Shown: positions 26,241-35,995 of the stretch, piece after piece | Layout: the number at the start of each line of letters is the position of its first letter | How positions within the stretch are numbered: the first letter of the stretch is position 1 | Source: an uncultured Bacteroides sp. | Lineage (GTDB): Bacteria > Bacteroidota > Bacteroidia > Bacteroidales > UBA932 | DNA length: 61,752 nucleotides | Reading direction: 5' to 3' | NCBI GenBank assembly: GCA_900543205.1 | Contig: UQQM01000012.1 | Span: 1-61,752, forward strand | Translations under genes and position numbers: made by a program | Notes under the pieces: generated by a model | Told to the model about the DNA's origin: nothing | Databases searched by the model: none | The model's input: the letters and a program-made list of their open reading frames with translations, nothing else

Positions 26241-28544
26241 CTATTTCTTGCGACGTTTGTATTTCGGAGCCGTGGGCTCTCCTGTTTCGATAATCTTCCT
26301 GCAGTCTTCTTCGCTCAGGGCCGCCGCATCGCAGCCTTTCGGGAGCTTGTAGTTCTTGCCGGCATGCTTGAGGTATGGCCCGTAGCGGCCGTTGATTATG
26401 CTGATGTCGGAGTCGGCGAACTCCTTGATCGCCTGGTTGGGGGCGGGTGCCGACTCGGCCTTGCGTATAAGCTCTTCGCATTCGGCGAGGCTGATCTTCA
26501 GGGGGTCGGCTCCTCTCGGCAGGGAGATGTTCCTGTCGCCGAACTTCAGGTAGGGGCCGAACCTTCCCTTGGTCACCACCACGTCCTTGCCGTCTATCTG
26601 ACCCGCCGTGCGCGGCAGGCGGAACAGCTCGAGCGCGTCCTCAAGGGTGAGGTTCTCGATGAGCTGCCCTTTCGCCAGGCTGGCGGACTGCCGGTCGGGG
26701 CCTTCACCCTTCTGCACGTAGGCTCCGTACTGTCCGAACTTGGCTATCACCTGTCTGCCGTCGGAAGGGTCTGTTCCGAGCACTCTCTCGACATGGCTGT
26801 ACTGCCCGTTGCTGATGGTCTCCTCGACCTTCCTGTGGAAGCTCCCGTAGAAATCGGAGATCACGGAGTTCCATACCATCCTGCCTTCGGCTATGCTGTC
26901 GAAGTCCTTCTCCACGTTGGCCGTGAAATCATAGTCCATGATGCTGGGGAAGTTCTCCACGAGGTAGTCCGACACTATCATGCCGATCTCCTGAGGCATC
27001 AGCTTCCCCCTTTCCGCGCCTATGGTCTCGCTGCCCCGGCTCGCGCTCACCTTTCCGTCCTTGAGAGTGAAGTCCGTCACGGGAACCTTGCGGCCTCCGA
27101 TGTCGGTCTTGACCAGGTAGCCGCGTCCGGTGGTCAGGGTGCTTATGGTGGGAGCGTAGGTGGAAGGGCGTCCTATTCCGAGTTCCTCGAGCTTCTTGAC
27201 CAGCGTGGCTTCGGAATACCTGTAGGGCGGCTGGGAGAATTTGCCTTCGGCGTCAATCCTGACGGCGTTGACGGGCGTCCCGGGGTCAAGGGCGGGAAGA
27301 ATGGTGTTGTCCTCGCTGTCGGCCTCGTCGTCCGCACCTTCGATATAGAGTTTCAGGAAGCCGTCGAAGAGCACTTCCGCTGCCTGGATGTTGAATTTTT
27401 CGCTGCGTTTGTCGGAGGCTACCTTGATTGAGGTGTTGAGGATGCGCGCGTCCTCCATCTGTGAGGCTAGCGTCCTCTTCCATATAAGGTTGTAGAGCTT
27501 CTGCTCCTGCGCGGTGCCCTCTATCTCGGTGTTGGCGATGAATGTGGGCCTGATGGCCTCGTGCGCCTCCTGCGCGCCTTTCGAGTGGGTCTTGTACTGC
27601 CTCGGGTGGGAATATTCCTGTCCGAACTGCTCGGTGATGAATTTCTTTGACGCGTTGAGGGCCAGCGACGAGAGATTGGTGGAGTCGGTACGCATGTAGG
27701 TGATGATACCCCTTTCGTAGAGGCTCTGGGCCAACCTCATCGTGAGGTTCACGGGGAAATGCAGTTTCCTCGAGGCTTCCTGCTGGAGAGTGGATGTCGT
27801 GAATGGCGGGGCGGGATGCCTGACGGCTTCCTTCTTGTCGATTGAGTCGATGCTGTAGCTGGCCCCTATGCTGTCGTTCAGGAAGGCTTCCGCGCTCCCG
27901 GCGTCGTTGAACCGGGTGTCCAGGGTTCCTTTCACCTGAGTGCCTCCGGCCTCGAAGATTCCGTCCACCTTATAATAAGGAGTGCTGTCGAAGGCTATGA
28001 TTTCCTTCTCCCTGTCGACCACGAGCCTCAGGGCCACCGACTGCACTCTTCCGGCGGAAAGGCCGCGCTGTATCTTTCTCCAGAGTATGGGGGAGAGCTC
28101 GAAGCCTACCAGTCTGTCGAGAACCCTTCTCGCCTGCTGGGCGTTGACCAGGTTGAGGTCGATTTCGCGTGGATTCTTTATCGCATGCTGTATCGCGTCC
28201 CGGGTTATCTCGTGGAATACGATGCGCCTGGTATGCTCGCGGTCGAGGCCGAGGGTCTCGGAAAGGTGCCAGGAGATGGCTTCCCCTTCACGGTCTTCAT
28301 CGGATGCGAGCCAGACCGTTCCGGCTTCCGCAGCCGCCTTCTTGAGTTCCGCCACCACTTTCTTCTTGTCGGCCGGAATCACATATTCCGGCTTGAATCC
28401 GTGCTCCACGTCCACGCTGAGCTTGTTGTCCTGCAGGTCCCGTATGTGTCCGAAGCTGGATTTCACCACATAGCCTTCGCCTAGGAATTTCTGTATTGTC
28501 TTCGCCTTTGCCGGCGACTCCACGATGACCAGGTTCCCCTCCAT
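26241..28544 (-). CDS. topA: DNA topoisomerase I
   Basis: 767 aa. Toprim motifs VIVESPAKAKTI and ASDEDREGEAI; active-site Tyr in IITYMRTDS. The C-terminus lacks Cys4 zinc fingers and instead carries Lys/Gly-rich repeats (FGPYLKFGDRNISLP; YGPYLKHAGKNYKLP) as is usual in Bacteroidetes. It relaxes negative supercoils. Three candidate ATGs exist at 28568, 28547 and 28544. The last has AAAGGA at good spacing and matches family N-termini; the first would lie upstream of the likely transcription start. Confidence 0.93.
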   Translation of the reverse strand: MEGNLVIVESPAKAKTIQKFLGEGYVVKSSFGHIRDLQDNKLSVDVEHGFKPEYVIPADKKKVVAELKKAAAEAGTVWLASDEDREGEAISWHLSETLGLDREHTRRIVFHEITRDAIQHAIKNPREIDLNLVNAQQARRVLDRLVGFELSPILWRKIQRGLSAGRVQSVALRLVVDREKEIIAFDSTPYYKVDGIFEAGGTQVKGTLDTRFNDAGSAEAFLNDSIGASYSIDSIDKKEAVRHPAPPFTTSTLQQEASRKLHFPVNLTMRLAQSLYERGIITYMRTDSTNLSSLALNASKKFITEQFGQEYSHPRQYKTHSKGAQEAHEAIRPTFIANTEIEGTAQEQKLYNLIWKRTLASQMEDARILNTSIKVASDKRSEKFNIQAAEVLFDGFLKLYIEGADDEADSEDNTILPALDPGTPVNAVRIDAEGKFSQPPYRYSEATLVKKLEELGIGRPSTYAPTISTLTTGRGYLVKTDIGGRKVPVTDFTLKDGKVSASRGSETIGAERGKLMPQEIGMIVSDYLVENFPSIMDYDFTANVEKDFDSIAEGRMVWNSVISDFYGSFHRKVEETISNGQYSHVERVLGTDPSDGRQVIAKFGQYGAYVQKGEGPDRQSASLAKGQLIENLTLEDALELFRLPRTAGQIDGKDVVVTKGRFGPYLKFGDRNISLPRGADPLKISLAECEELIRKAESAPAPNQAIKEFADSDISIINGRYGPYLKHAGKNYKLPKGCDAAALSEEDCRKIIETGEPTAPKYKRRKK

Positions 28545-28614
28545 CATATCCTTTGCTTTGCAATTCATACTGCAAAGAAAATCACAAACTCGGTAAAATT
28601 CAAAATTTAATCGC

Positions 28615-28622
28615 TAATTTTG
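28615..28622 (+). promoter_or_regulatory. -7 box of the PBP1A gene
   Basis: TAATTTTG followed by C on the plus strand, 49 nt before the ATG at 28672. A weaker minus-strand box TTTCTTTG for topA lies at 28571-28578. Confidence 0.6.
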
Positions 28623-28671
28623 CGCTTGTTTCGCTTTGGCCGCGACCGTTTTGCGGCAAAAACAAAAGCCG

Positions 28672-31062
28672 ATGAAAGATAGTACCAAGAAAAAGATAAT
28701 CAAGTGGTTCTGGATAATCGTCCCGGCACCTTTCGTGATTCTTATACTCGCTCTCGTACTCGTGGGCCTCTTCGCGGAGATACCCTCGTTCGAGGAGCTT
28801 GAGCATCCCGACAACAAGCTGGCGACCCAGGTGATAGCCGAGAACGGCGAGGTTCTGACGACCTTCCACATAGAGAACAGGACATACGTGAGCTATGACG
28901 AGCTTTCGCCCTATCTGGTGAACGCCGCCGTGGCTACCGAGGACGCCAGGTTCTACGAGCATTCCGGAATCGACATGAAGAGCCTCGCCCGCGTGCTCGT
29001 GAAGACCATACTGATGCAGGATTCCAGCCAGGGAGGCGGAAGCACCATCACCCAGCAGCTCGCGAAGACGCTCTATCCCCGCCGGCAGGTGGAGAGCAAG
29101 TTCCCGGGATGGTCCGCAGTGGTGATGGTCCAGACCAAGCTCAAGGAATGGATAACCGCAGTGAAGCTCGAGCGCGACTACACGAAGAACGAAATCATGG
29201 ACATGTACCTGAACTCGATTTTCTTCGGCAGTGGCGCTTACGGGGTGAAGGCGGCCTCGGAGACCTTCTTCAACAAGGAGCCGGCCGACCTTACCATAGA
29301 GGAGGCGGCCCTGCTCGTAGGCATGGTCAACAAGCCCACGCGCTACAACCCAGTCCTCAATCCCGACTATTCGCTGCAGCGCAGGAATTTCGTGATAGGG
29401 CAGATGGCCCGCAACGGCTTCATCACCGGGGCCCAGAGGGATTCCCTGTGCGGCCTGCCCATCAGCCTTGACTATCAGGTGCTTGACCACAACGCCGGGC
29501 TCGCCCCGTATTTCAGGGACATGCTCAGGCGCGACATGAACGCCGAGAAGCCCCTCCGATCGGAGTACCAGTACGCCGAGGACTACGCGCAGGACTCCAT
29601 ACGCTGGCGGGAGGACCCCATCTACGGCTGGCTGAACAAGAACCGCAAGCCCGACGGCTCTTCCTATAATCTCGACCGCGACGGGCTGCGCATCTATACC
29701 ACCATCAACTACAAGATGCAGCAGTATGCCGAGGAGGCGGTTGACGAGTATCTCGGCGGACACCTGCAGAAGCTTTTCGACAACGAAGTCCGCTGGAAGA
29801 CCAACAAGCCGTTCGCCAACAGCGTGGACAAGAAGACCGTAGACATGCTGATGCAGCAGGCCAGGAGATGGAGCGACCGCTACCGCATGCAGCACAGGGC
29901 GGGCAAGAGCGACGAGGAGATATACGCCCAGTTCAGCCAGCCCGTCAAGATGAGGGTGTTCGCGTGGAACGAGAAGGGCTACGCCGACACGACCATGACC
30001 CCGGACGACTCCATTCGCTACTACAAGTCCATACTGCGCTGCGGCTTCGTCGCCATCGAGCCCGGCAGCGGGCACGTGAAGGCGTATGTGGGCGGGCCCG
30101 ACTACAGGTATTTCAAATATGACAACGTGAGCCAGGGCAAGCGCCAGATAGGTTCGACCGTGAAGCCCTTCCTCTACACTCTGGCGATGCAGGAGGGCAT
30201 GACCCCTTGCGACAAGGTGGTGAACCTGCCGCAGACCTTCGTGCTCTTCGATGGCTCCACCTGGACGCCGCGAAGCACCGACAGAAAGGAATACATAGGC
30301 CAGACCGTGACCCTGCGCTGGGGCCTTTCGAGAAGCTCCAACAATATTTCCGCCTACCTTATGAAGGAGTTCGGCCCCTCCGCGCTCGCAGGCATGATGC
30401 GCCAGATGGGCATATCCACGCATATCGACGAGGTCTATTCGCTCTGCGTCGGGCCCGCCGAAGTTGGTGTGCTGGACATGGTGGCGGCCTACAACGTCTT
30501 CCCCTCGCACGGAACATACGTATATCCCCAGTATGTCACCAGAATCACCGACAGCGAAGGTGTGGAGATCGGCCGCTATTCGACACGCAAGCGTGAAGCC
30601 ATTTCGGAGCAGACCGCATATCTTATGGTAGACCTGATGAAGGCCGTGGTCAACGAGGGAACCGGAACCCGTCTGCGCAACGTATACGGGCTCAAGGGAG
30701 AGATAGCCGGCAAGACCGGAACCACCAACGACAATTCCGACGGATGGTTCATCGGCTACACTCCCAACATCACTGCGGGAGTCTGGGTCGGCGGAGAGGA
30801 CAGGCAGGTGCATTTCAATTCCCTCGCCCTCGGAAGCGGTTCCAACATGTCGCTTCCTATATGGGGCATCTGGATGAAGAAGTGCCTCGCCGACCCTACG
30901 ATAGGCTGGTCAGAATATGACACTTTCGCCCCGCCGTCCACGGGCGCGCTCTCTTTCGACTGCGACACCGAGGGCATCTTCCTCGGCGGCTACAGCGAGG
31001 ATTATGTGGGCTCCGAATCCGTGACCGGAGCGTCCGAAGAGGAGGACTATTATTTCAACTAG
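28672..31062 (+). CDS. Bifunctional class A penicillin-binding protein (PBP1A)
   Basis: 796 aa from ATG 28672 (MKDSTKKKIIKWFWIIV). One membrane anchor; transglycosylase domain (about 60-260) with catalytic Glu in TEDARFYEHSGID and GGSTITQQLAKTLY; transpeptidase domain with STVK (GSTVKPF), SSN (SRSSNNIS) and KTGTTND. It polymerises and cross-links peptidoglycan. It is followed by ddl and prmC with minimal gaps, so it likely heads that operon. The acidic C-terminal tail is probably disordered. Confidence 0.95.
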   Translation: MKDSTKKKIIKWFWIIVPAPFVILILALVLVGLFAEIPSFEELEHPDNKLATQVIAENGEVLTTFHIENRTYVSYDELSPYLVNAAVATEDARFYEHSGIDMKSLARVLVKTILMQDSSQGGGSTITQQLAKTLYPRRQVESKFPGWSAVVMVQTKLKEWITAVKLERDYTKNEIMDMYLNSIFFGSGAYGVKAASETFFNKEPADLTIEEAALLVGMVNKPTRYNPVLNPDYSLQRRNFVIGQMARNGFITGAQRDSLCGLPISLDYQVLDHNAGLAPYFRDMLRRDMNAEKPLRSEYQYAEDYAQDSIRWREDPIYGWLNKNRKPDGSSYNLDRDGLRIYTTINYKMQQYAEEAVDEYLGGHLQKLFDNEVRWKTNKPFANSVDKKTVDMLMQQARRWSDRYRMQHRAGKSDEEIYAQFSQPVKMRVFAWNEKGYADTTMTPDDSIRYYKSILRCGFVAIEPGSGHVKAYVGGPDYRYFKYDNVSQGKRQIGSTVKPFLYTLAMQEGMTPCDKVVNLPQTFVLFDGSTWTPRSTDRKEYIGQTVTLRWGLSRSSNNISAYLMKEFGPSALAGMMRQMGISTHIDEVYSLCVGPAEVGVLDMVAAYNVFPSHGTYVYPQYVTRITDSEGVEIGRYSTRKREAISEQTAYLMVDLMKAVVNEGTGTRLRNVYGLKGEIAGKTGTTNDNSDGWFIGYTPNITAGVWVGGEDRQVHFNSLALGSGSNMSLPIWGIWMKKCLADPTIGWSEYDTFAPPSTGALSFDCDTEGIFLGGYSEDYVGSESVTGASEEEDYYFN

Positions 31063-31068
31063 TTGAAT

Positions 31069-32085
31069 ATGAGCAGATATTCTTCAATCGCCGTAATTTA
31101 CGGGAGCGATACCTCCGAGTGTGAGGTTTCCTGCCGCAGCGGCGAGTTCGTGTCTTCAAGGCTTGACGGGGACAGATATGACATCTACGAAATCCATGCA
31201 CGTTTCGGGAAATGGTCCCTGGTGGCGTACAAGAAGCGCAATTCCATGAGGGTCACCTTCCCCGAAGGCTCCAGGCCCGAAGTGGACAAGAACGACTTTT
31301 CGGTCAGGGTGCTGGGAGAGAAGGTGAAGTTCGAGTATGCCTACATAGTCCAGCATGGCGCCCCGGGAGAGAACGGCCTCATGCAGGGCTATCTCGAAAT
31401 GCTCGGCGTACCCTTCAATACATGCAGCGCATACGTAAGCACCATAGCCTTCGACAAGTATTCCTGCAAGAGCTACCTCAGAGGCCTGGAATGCGTGCGT
31501 ATGGCGCCCGACGCCTTCGTGCGCGAGGGCATGGACCTCGAGAAGTTCGCCGCCGATGCTGCCGCGAAGCTCAGGTTCCCGGTATTCGTGAAACCTACGC
31601 AGGGCGGATCCAGCTTCGGCGTATCCAAGGTTTCCCGGCCTGAAGACCTTGTCTCCGCCGTGAAATTCGCGTTCTCCGAAGGCCCTTCGGTGCTGGTGGA
31701 GCAGGGAATCAGCGGCAGGGAGCTCACGGTGGCCGCATACCGCGACGCAGGGGAGGTGAAGGCCCTTCCTCCCATAGAGATAGTCACGGACAACGACTAT
31801 TTCGACTATGACGCCAAGTACAACGGGCACAGCAGGGAGATATGCCCCGCTCCCGTGAGCGCGGAGGAGACCGCGAAGCTGTCGGAGACAACCTGCGAGA
31901 TATATTCCCGTCTGGGCTGCCGCGGAGTGGTCAGGATGGACTACATAATGGCGGAGGACGGACTCTATTTCCTTGAGGTCAACACCATACCCGGAATGAC
32001 CAGCGCCTCCCTGGTGCCCAAGATGGTGGCTGCGGCGGGGATTGACATGACGGCTTTCCTGACAGGGATAATCGAGGGCTCATAG
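31069..32085 (+). CDS. ddl: D-alanine--D-alanine ligase
   Basis: 338 aa, ATP-grasp enzyme that makes the D-Ala-D-Ala end of peptidoglycan precursors. Key motifs: HGAPGENGLMQGYLEMLGVP, FVKPTQGGSSFGVSKV, and the metal-binding FLEVNTIPGMTSASLVPKM. Start at ATG 31069; a TTG two codons earlier is less likely. It lies 6 nt after the PBP1A stop, a sensible functional pairing. Confidence 0.93.
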   Translation: MSRYSSIAVIYGSDTSECEVSCRSGEFVSSRLDGDRYDIYEIHARFGKWSLVAYKKRNSMRVTFPEGSRPEVDKNDFSVRVLGEKVKFEYAYIVQHGAPGENGLMQGYLEMLGVPFNTCSAYVSTIAFDKYSCKSYLRGLECVRMAPDAFVREGMDLEKFAADAAAKLRFPVFVKPTQGGSSFGVSKVSRPEDLVSAVKFAFSEGPSVLVEQGISGRELTVAAYRDAGEVKALPPIEIVTDNDYFDYDAKYNGHSREICPAPVSAEETAKLSETTCEIYSRLGCRGVVRMDYIMAEDGLYFLEVNTIPGMTSASLVPKMVAAAGIDMTAFLTGIIEGS

Positions 32086-32942
32086 TGAGGCTTGCCGATT
32101 TCATAAGGGAGTCTTCCGAGGCTCTCGGGAAACTGTACCCTTCGCCTGAGGCGAGGGGTTTGGTTTTGATGCTGTGCGAGGAAAGGCTCGGCGTCCGGAG
32201 CTATACGCACATAGTGGAGCCCTGGCTGGAGATTCCGGAGGACAGGCTTGCCGGTTTGTCGGAGGATATTCGCAGGATGGAGGCCGCCGAACCGGTGCAG
32301 TATGTGCTCGGCTTTGCGGAATTCTGCGGCAGGCGGTTCAAGGTGAACCCTTCCGTGCTGATTCCCCGGCCGGAGACGGAGCAGCTCGTGGAGGAGGCCC
32401 TGAAAAATCTGGAGGCCCCCGCTCGGGTGCTGGACCTGTGCACAGGTTCAGGCTGCATAGCCTGGTCCGTGGCCCTGGGACGTCCCGGGGTCGAGGTCAC
32501 TGCGGTCGATATTTCCACGGCGGCGCTCGGGCTTGCGGAAAGCCAGTTCGGAGACCTTCCGTCCGGGGTGATTCCCCCGAAGTTCATGTGTTCGGACGTT
32601 CTGGCCGGCTGTCCCGGAATCGGCGGGAGCTTCGACATGGTTCTGTGCAATCCTCCATACGTGATGGAAAAGGAGAAGTCCGTGATGCGCGCCAACGTGC
32701 TGGAATATGAGCCGGGGCTTGCCCTGTTCGTACCGGATCACGACCCGTTGAAGTTCTACAGGGCCGTCGCGGGGATTTCCTCCCGCGTCCTTGCGGCATC
32801 GGGCGTGGGACTGGTCGAGATCAACGAGGCCCTCGGCCCGGAGACCGCCGGGCTTTTCAGGACGGCCGGCTATAAGAAAACGGAAATTCTGCGCGATATT
32901 TTCTCCAAAGACCGCTTTGTGAAATTCGCTTCGTCCCTTTAG
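32085..32942 (+). CDS. prmC: Release factor glutamine methyltransferase PrmC
   Basis: 285 aa starting with GTG that overlaps the ddl stop by 1 nt. N-terminal helical domain with EPVQYVLGFAEFCGRRFKV, then a SAM-binding fold (VLDLCTGSGCIAWSVAL) and the substrate motif NPPYV. It methylates the GGQ glutamine of RF1 and RF2. The codon after the start (AGG CTT GCC) gives a good PrmC N-terminus. Confidence 0.93.
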   Translation: MRLADFIRESSEALGKLYPSPEARGLVLMLCEERLGVRSYTHIVEPWLEIPEDRLAGLSEDIRRMEAAEPVQYVLGFAEFCGRRFKVNPSVLIPRPETEQLVEEALKNLEAPARVLDLCTGSGCIAWSVALGRPGVEVTAVDISTAALGLAESQFGDLPSGVIPPKFMCSDVLAGCPGIGGSFDMVLCNPPYVMEKEKSVMRANVLEYEPGLALFVPDHDPLKFYRAVAGISSRVLAASGVGLVEINEALGPETAGLFRTAGYKKTEILRDIFSKDRFVKFASSL

Positions 32943-33078
32943 CCGACACGGACAGCCCTCTATGCACCCGTAGGCCGCTGCCGGCTCCGGTTTTTCGTCC
33001 CAGTCACGGATTAAACGATTGTTCTGCGGCTAAAACGGATAATTCTGCCGTACTTTGCGGCAACAAAAGACAAGGACT

Positions 33079-34248
33079 ATGAAAAACTTCGTTTTATTCT
33101 CTGCCGCGGCCATGCTTGCCGCCGCCTGCGCGAAAGAAGCCGCAGGCCCCGTGCCTCCGGACGGAGGCACTTCCACCGCCACCCTTTCGGAAGTGGCCAG
33201 GATTATGTCGGAGCTGCCACTGGAGGCGGAGCATCTCATGGAGGTCTATGACGCCGTGGGTTCTTCATCGGACAACGGCTATGACGAGGAGTATATGATG
33301 AACGACCTGTTCGAATCGCCCGGATCCGGAGTTGGAGATGACAGGACAGGCACCAAGGCCGCATCATATTCAAGGCCGATAAGGGAGCTTTTCGCCGCCT
33401 ATCTTGCCGAAAACCCGCCGACCAGAGCCGGGGCCGGCGGCGTGGAGGACTACATTGAGGAACTCTCGGCCTCGGACGTGCAGATTTACTGGCCCTATTC
33501 CGAAGACTGGGACGGGAAAACCCTTCCTGTCATCACTTACGACCCGGGCTACGGGGCGGAGACAAACATGGGCTATGTCCTGCAATATGCGGACGGCGTC
33601 GCGACCGTCACGGATTCCGTGCTCGTGGATGAGGCCCTTGCCATGACGCGGCCCGTATGGGTCATCAACCGCAATGACGATGCGGGCTTCACCCCTCTCG
33701 ACATGTTCGTGAAGAGCGCAGCATCTGCAGGGGAGCTTCCGCAGACCAAGGTCGCGATAAGCGGCGGGGAGGAGGAGAGCAGGATGCTCTATGTGAAGTC
33801 CTTCCAGATGCTGAGGCATTATGATTCGTGGTTCGGAGGCGCTTCCGAGTTCTTCATAAAGTGCGGGGCGGTCGACGGCTTCAGGGCGGAGACCGAGGAG
33901 GATCTGAAGCTTTACAATCCTTCGGTGACGGATTTCATGGTGGTGGTCAAGCGCAGGCAGCTGGGCAAGGTGCTTCCTCTCGACGTGCTCCTGCTCACCA
34001 GCCTTACACCGCAGATGGAGAACATAGCCTTCATGATAACGGAGGACGACGGAGGGGAATCCACGTCGTGGAAATGCTCCGCCGTCGTCAAGTACAATTC
34101 CCGTTCTTACGGATTCGAGATAGAGATTCCCTACAGGGACAACGATGACATTGTCTGGAGGGGCCAGCTGTCCAGCTCGTTCTTCGAAGGCCGCGATGAG
34201 GTGTCGGGGCGCTTCGGGGACGTGGTGGTCACCTTTGCGCTTCGCTGA
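33079..34248 (+). CDS. Lipoprotein of unknown function
   Basis: 389 aa with a lipoprotein signal (MKNFVLFSAAAMLAAACAKE). I do not recognise the mature domain. It is acidic, with an N-terminal low-complexity part (GTSTATLSEVARIM, later GTKAASYSRPIREL) and a beta-rich C-terminal part ending in VVVTFALR. Related long-tailed lipoproteins of Bacteroidales are usually annotated hypothetical. It stands alone, with a possible -7 box TACTTTG at 33050-33056, and overlaps the convergent U32 gene by 20 nt. Confidence 0.7.
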   Translation: MKNFVLFSAAAMLAAACAKEAAGPVPPDGGTSTATLSEVARIMSELPLEAEHLMEVYDAVGSSSDNGYDEEYMMNDLFESPGSGVGDDRTGTKAASYSRPIRELFAAYLAENPPTRAGAGGVEDYIEELSASDVQIYWPYSEDWDGKTLPVITYDPGYGAETNMGYVLQYADGVATVTDSVLVDEALAMTRPVWVINRNDDAGFTPLDMFVKSAASAGELPQTKVAISGGEEESRMLYVKSFQMLRHYDSWFGGASEFFIKCGAVDGFRAETEEDLKLYNPSVTDFMVVVKRRQLGKVLPLDVLLLTSLTPQMENIAFMITEDDGGESTSWKCSAVVKYNSRSYGFEIEIPYRDNDDIVWRGQLSSSFFEGRDEVSGRFGDVVVTFALR

Positions 34249-35995
34249 CGGTCATCTCGCAGGCCGTGCAGTCGAAGCCTAGGGCGAACTTCCTGCCGTT
34301 GTTCAGAAGGAAGAGCTCCCCGGTGGCCTTCGCTCCCTGATGGCGCGGGCAGAGGCCAAGTTCATACCTGATGCAGTATTTGGTCCGCATCAGCGGCTCG
34401 TCGGCGGCTCTCTTTTCAAGGCTTCCGGCGAGTTCCGAGGCTTCCGCCTCAGCCTTACCTCCGGCCAGGGGAACGCGCCTGCAGGGCAGTGCGTCGAGGT
34501 CTTCGGCCACCATCCTGCGTATGCCGTTCATGGTGGAGGCGCTCAGCAGCGGCAGTCTCCCTCCCGGGGTCTCTATATCCAGCGCATCGAGGCTGAAAGA
34601 GTAGATTCCGGCATGCTTGGAAAGCTGTTCGTGGAGCATGGCCTTGATTCTGTCGCTGTTGTCGGCTGTCTCCAGGTCCGTGTGGAAGGTGCTGGCGCAT
34701 ATTCTTCCGTCCTGGCTTCTGGCTTCGGCCTCGAGCACGTACTTTCCGTGGATACGGAGGCTGAGCGATACGGGAATCTCCCGGCGGCAACTTCCGCTTT
34801 CCAACATCTTCTCGTATGCGGTGTTGATGTTGCGGTAGAGGGTCATGCCTTCCCGGAGATCGGGGACGTTTCTCGCCGTAATGCCTCCGCCGTCGCATAC
34901 GTCGCCTCTGAACCCGGTGATTCCGTCGGCGGTGAGGAAGGCGAAGCCGTCTCCGTTGCGGAGTTCCAGTCCCTTCCTCTCAGGCGCGAGCTCGATGTGC
35001 ATGGTCTGCGGCGGCTGGCGCCGTATCCTGATGACCTTGCCCACGGGCTCTCCTATGGACTTGGGAGCGTCCATCGAGGACCACCGGCCGCGTTTCCCGT
35101 CCAGGAAAAGTTCGGTGAACCCCCGGTTGAACGCTTTCGCGCAGTCCGGCTTGAATCCGCCCCTGACGATTCCGAACGAGGCTCTCGCGTAAAGGTCCGG
35201 ATGCCTTGAGACCAGTTCGTCAAGCGCCATGCTGTAGTCCCTGACAACCGTCTTGACGTAGGAGGCGTTCTTGAGCCTTCCTTCAATCTTGAAGGAGATG
35301 ACCCCGGCTTCGGCCAGGTCTTCGAGCCTGTTCCTGAGATTGTAATCCTTGAGGGAGAGCAGGGCCTTGTTCCTTGCCAGCACCCTGCCTTCGCCGTCCA
35401 CTAGGTCGTAGAGCGAGCGGCAGGCCTGGATGCATTCGCCCCTGTCGGCGCTCCTGCCGTTGATTCTTTCCGAAAGCCGGCATTCTCCGCTATAGCATAC
35501 GCAGAGGGCTCCGTGTACGAAAAATTCTATTTCGCAGCTTACTGCGGAGGCGATTTCCCTGATGGTGTCCAGCGACAGCTCCCTTTCGAGGACTATCCGC
35601 GCGCATCCCAGGGCTTCATAGAGCCTGGCCCTTTCGGGTGTCCTTATCGCGCATTGCGTGGAGGCGTGCAGAGGCACGCTTATGTCCTTCCAGCCGAAGA
35701 TGGCGGGATCCCTGACTATGAAGGCGTCGGCTCCGGCCTCCTGCGCCTGCATCATCATCGCTCTCGCCTCCTCCAGTTCTTCGGGCTTCAGAAGGGTGTT
35801 GAAGGTTACGAAGACCCTCGCCCCGAAGCGGTGGGCGTAGGCGCATAGCCCGCGTATGTCGTCGATGCTGTTGCCGGCCGCCTTCCTGGCTCCGAAGTCA
35901 GGCGCACCTATATATACTGCATCGGCACCGCAGTCAATGGCCGCGATGCCGATTTCAGCGTTTCTCGCAGGAGCGAGAAGCTCAAGATGCCTCAT
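34229..35995 (-). CDS. U32 family peptidase/hydroxylation-type protein
   Basis: 588 aa. The N-terminal half is the U32 domain: MRHLELLAPARNAEIGIAAI, GADAVYIG, and the cysteine region around GALCVCYSGECRLSE and GECIQACRS, which in relatives binds an iron-sulfur cluster. A C-terminal extension resembles DUF3656-containing members and ends with more cysteines (KYCIRYELGLCPRH; FDCTACEM). Members in E. coli (RlhA, TrhP) act in 23S rRNA or tRNA hydroxylation, so an RNA-modification role is more likely than proteolysis. It starts 1 nt into the TPR gene stop. Confidence 0.88.
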   Translation of the reverse strand: MRHLELLAPARNAEIGIAAIDCGADAVYIGAPDFGARKAAGNSIDDIRGLCAYAHRFGARVFVTFNTLLKPEELEEARAMMMQAQEAGADAFIVRDPAIFGWKDISVPLHASTQCAIRTPERARLYEALGCARIVLERELSLDTIREIASAVSCEIEFFVHGALCVCYSGECRLSERINGRSADRGECIQACRSLYDLVDGEGRVLARNKALLSLKDYNLRNRLEDLAEAGVISFKIEGRLKNASYVKTVVRDYSMALDELVSRHPDLYARASFGIVRGGFKPDCAKAFNRGFTELFLDGKRGRWSSMDAPKSIGEPVGKVIRIRRQPPQTMHIELAPERKGLELRNGDGFAFLTADGITGFRGDVCDGGGITARNVPDLREGMTLYRNINTAYEKMLESGSCRREIPVSLSLRIHGKYVLEAEARSQDGRICASTFHTDLETADNSDRIKAMLHEQLSKHAGIYSFSLDALDIETPGGRLPLLSASTMNGIRRMVAEDLDALPCRRVPLAGGKAEAEASELAGSLEKRAADEPLMRTKYCIRYELGLCPRHQGAKATGELFLLNNGRKFALGFDCTACEMTVSEAQR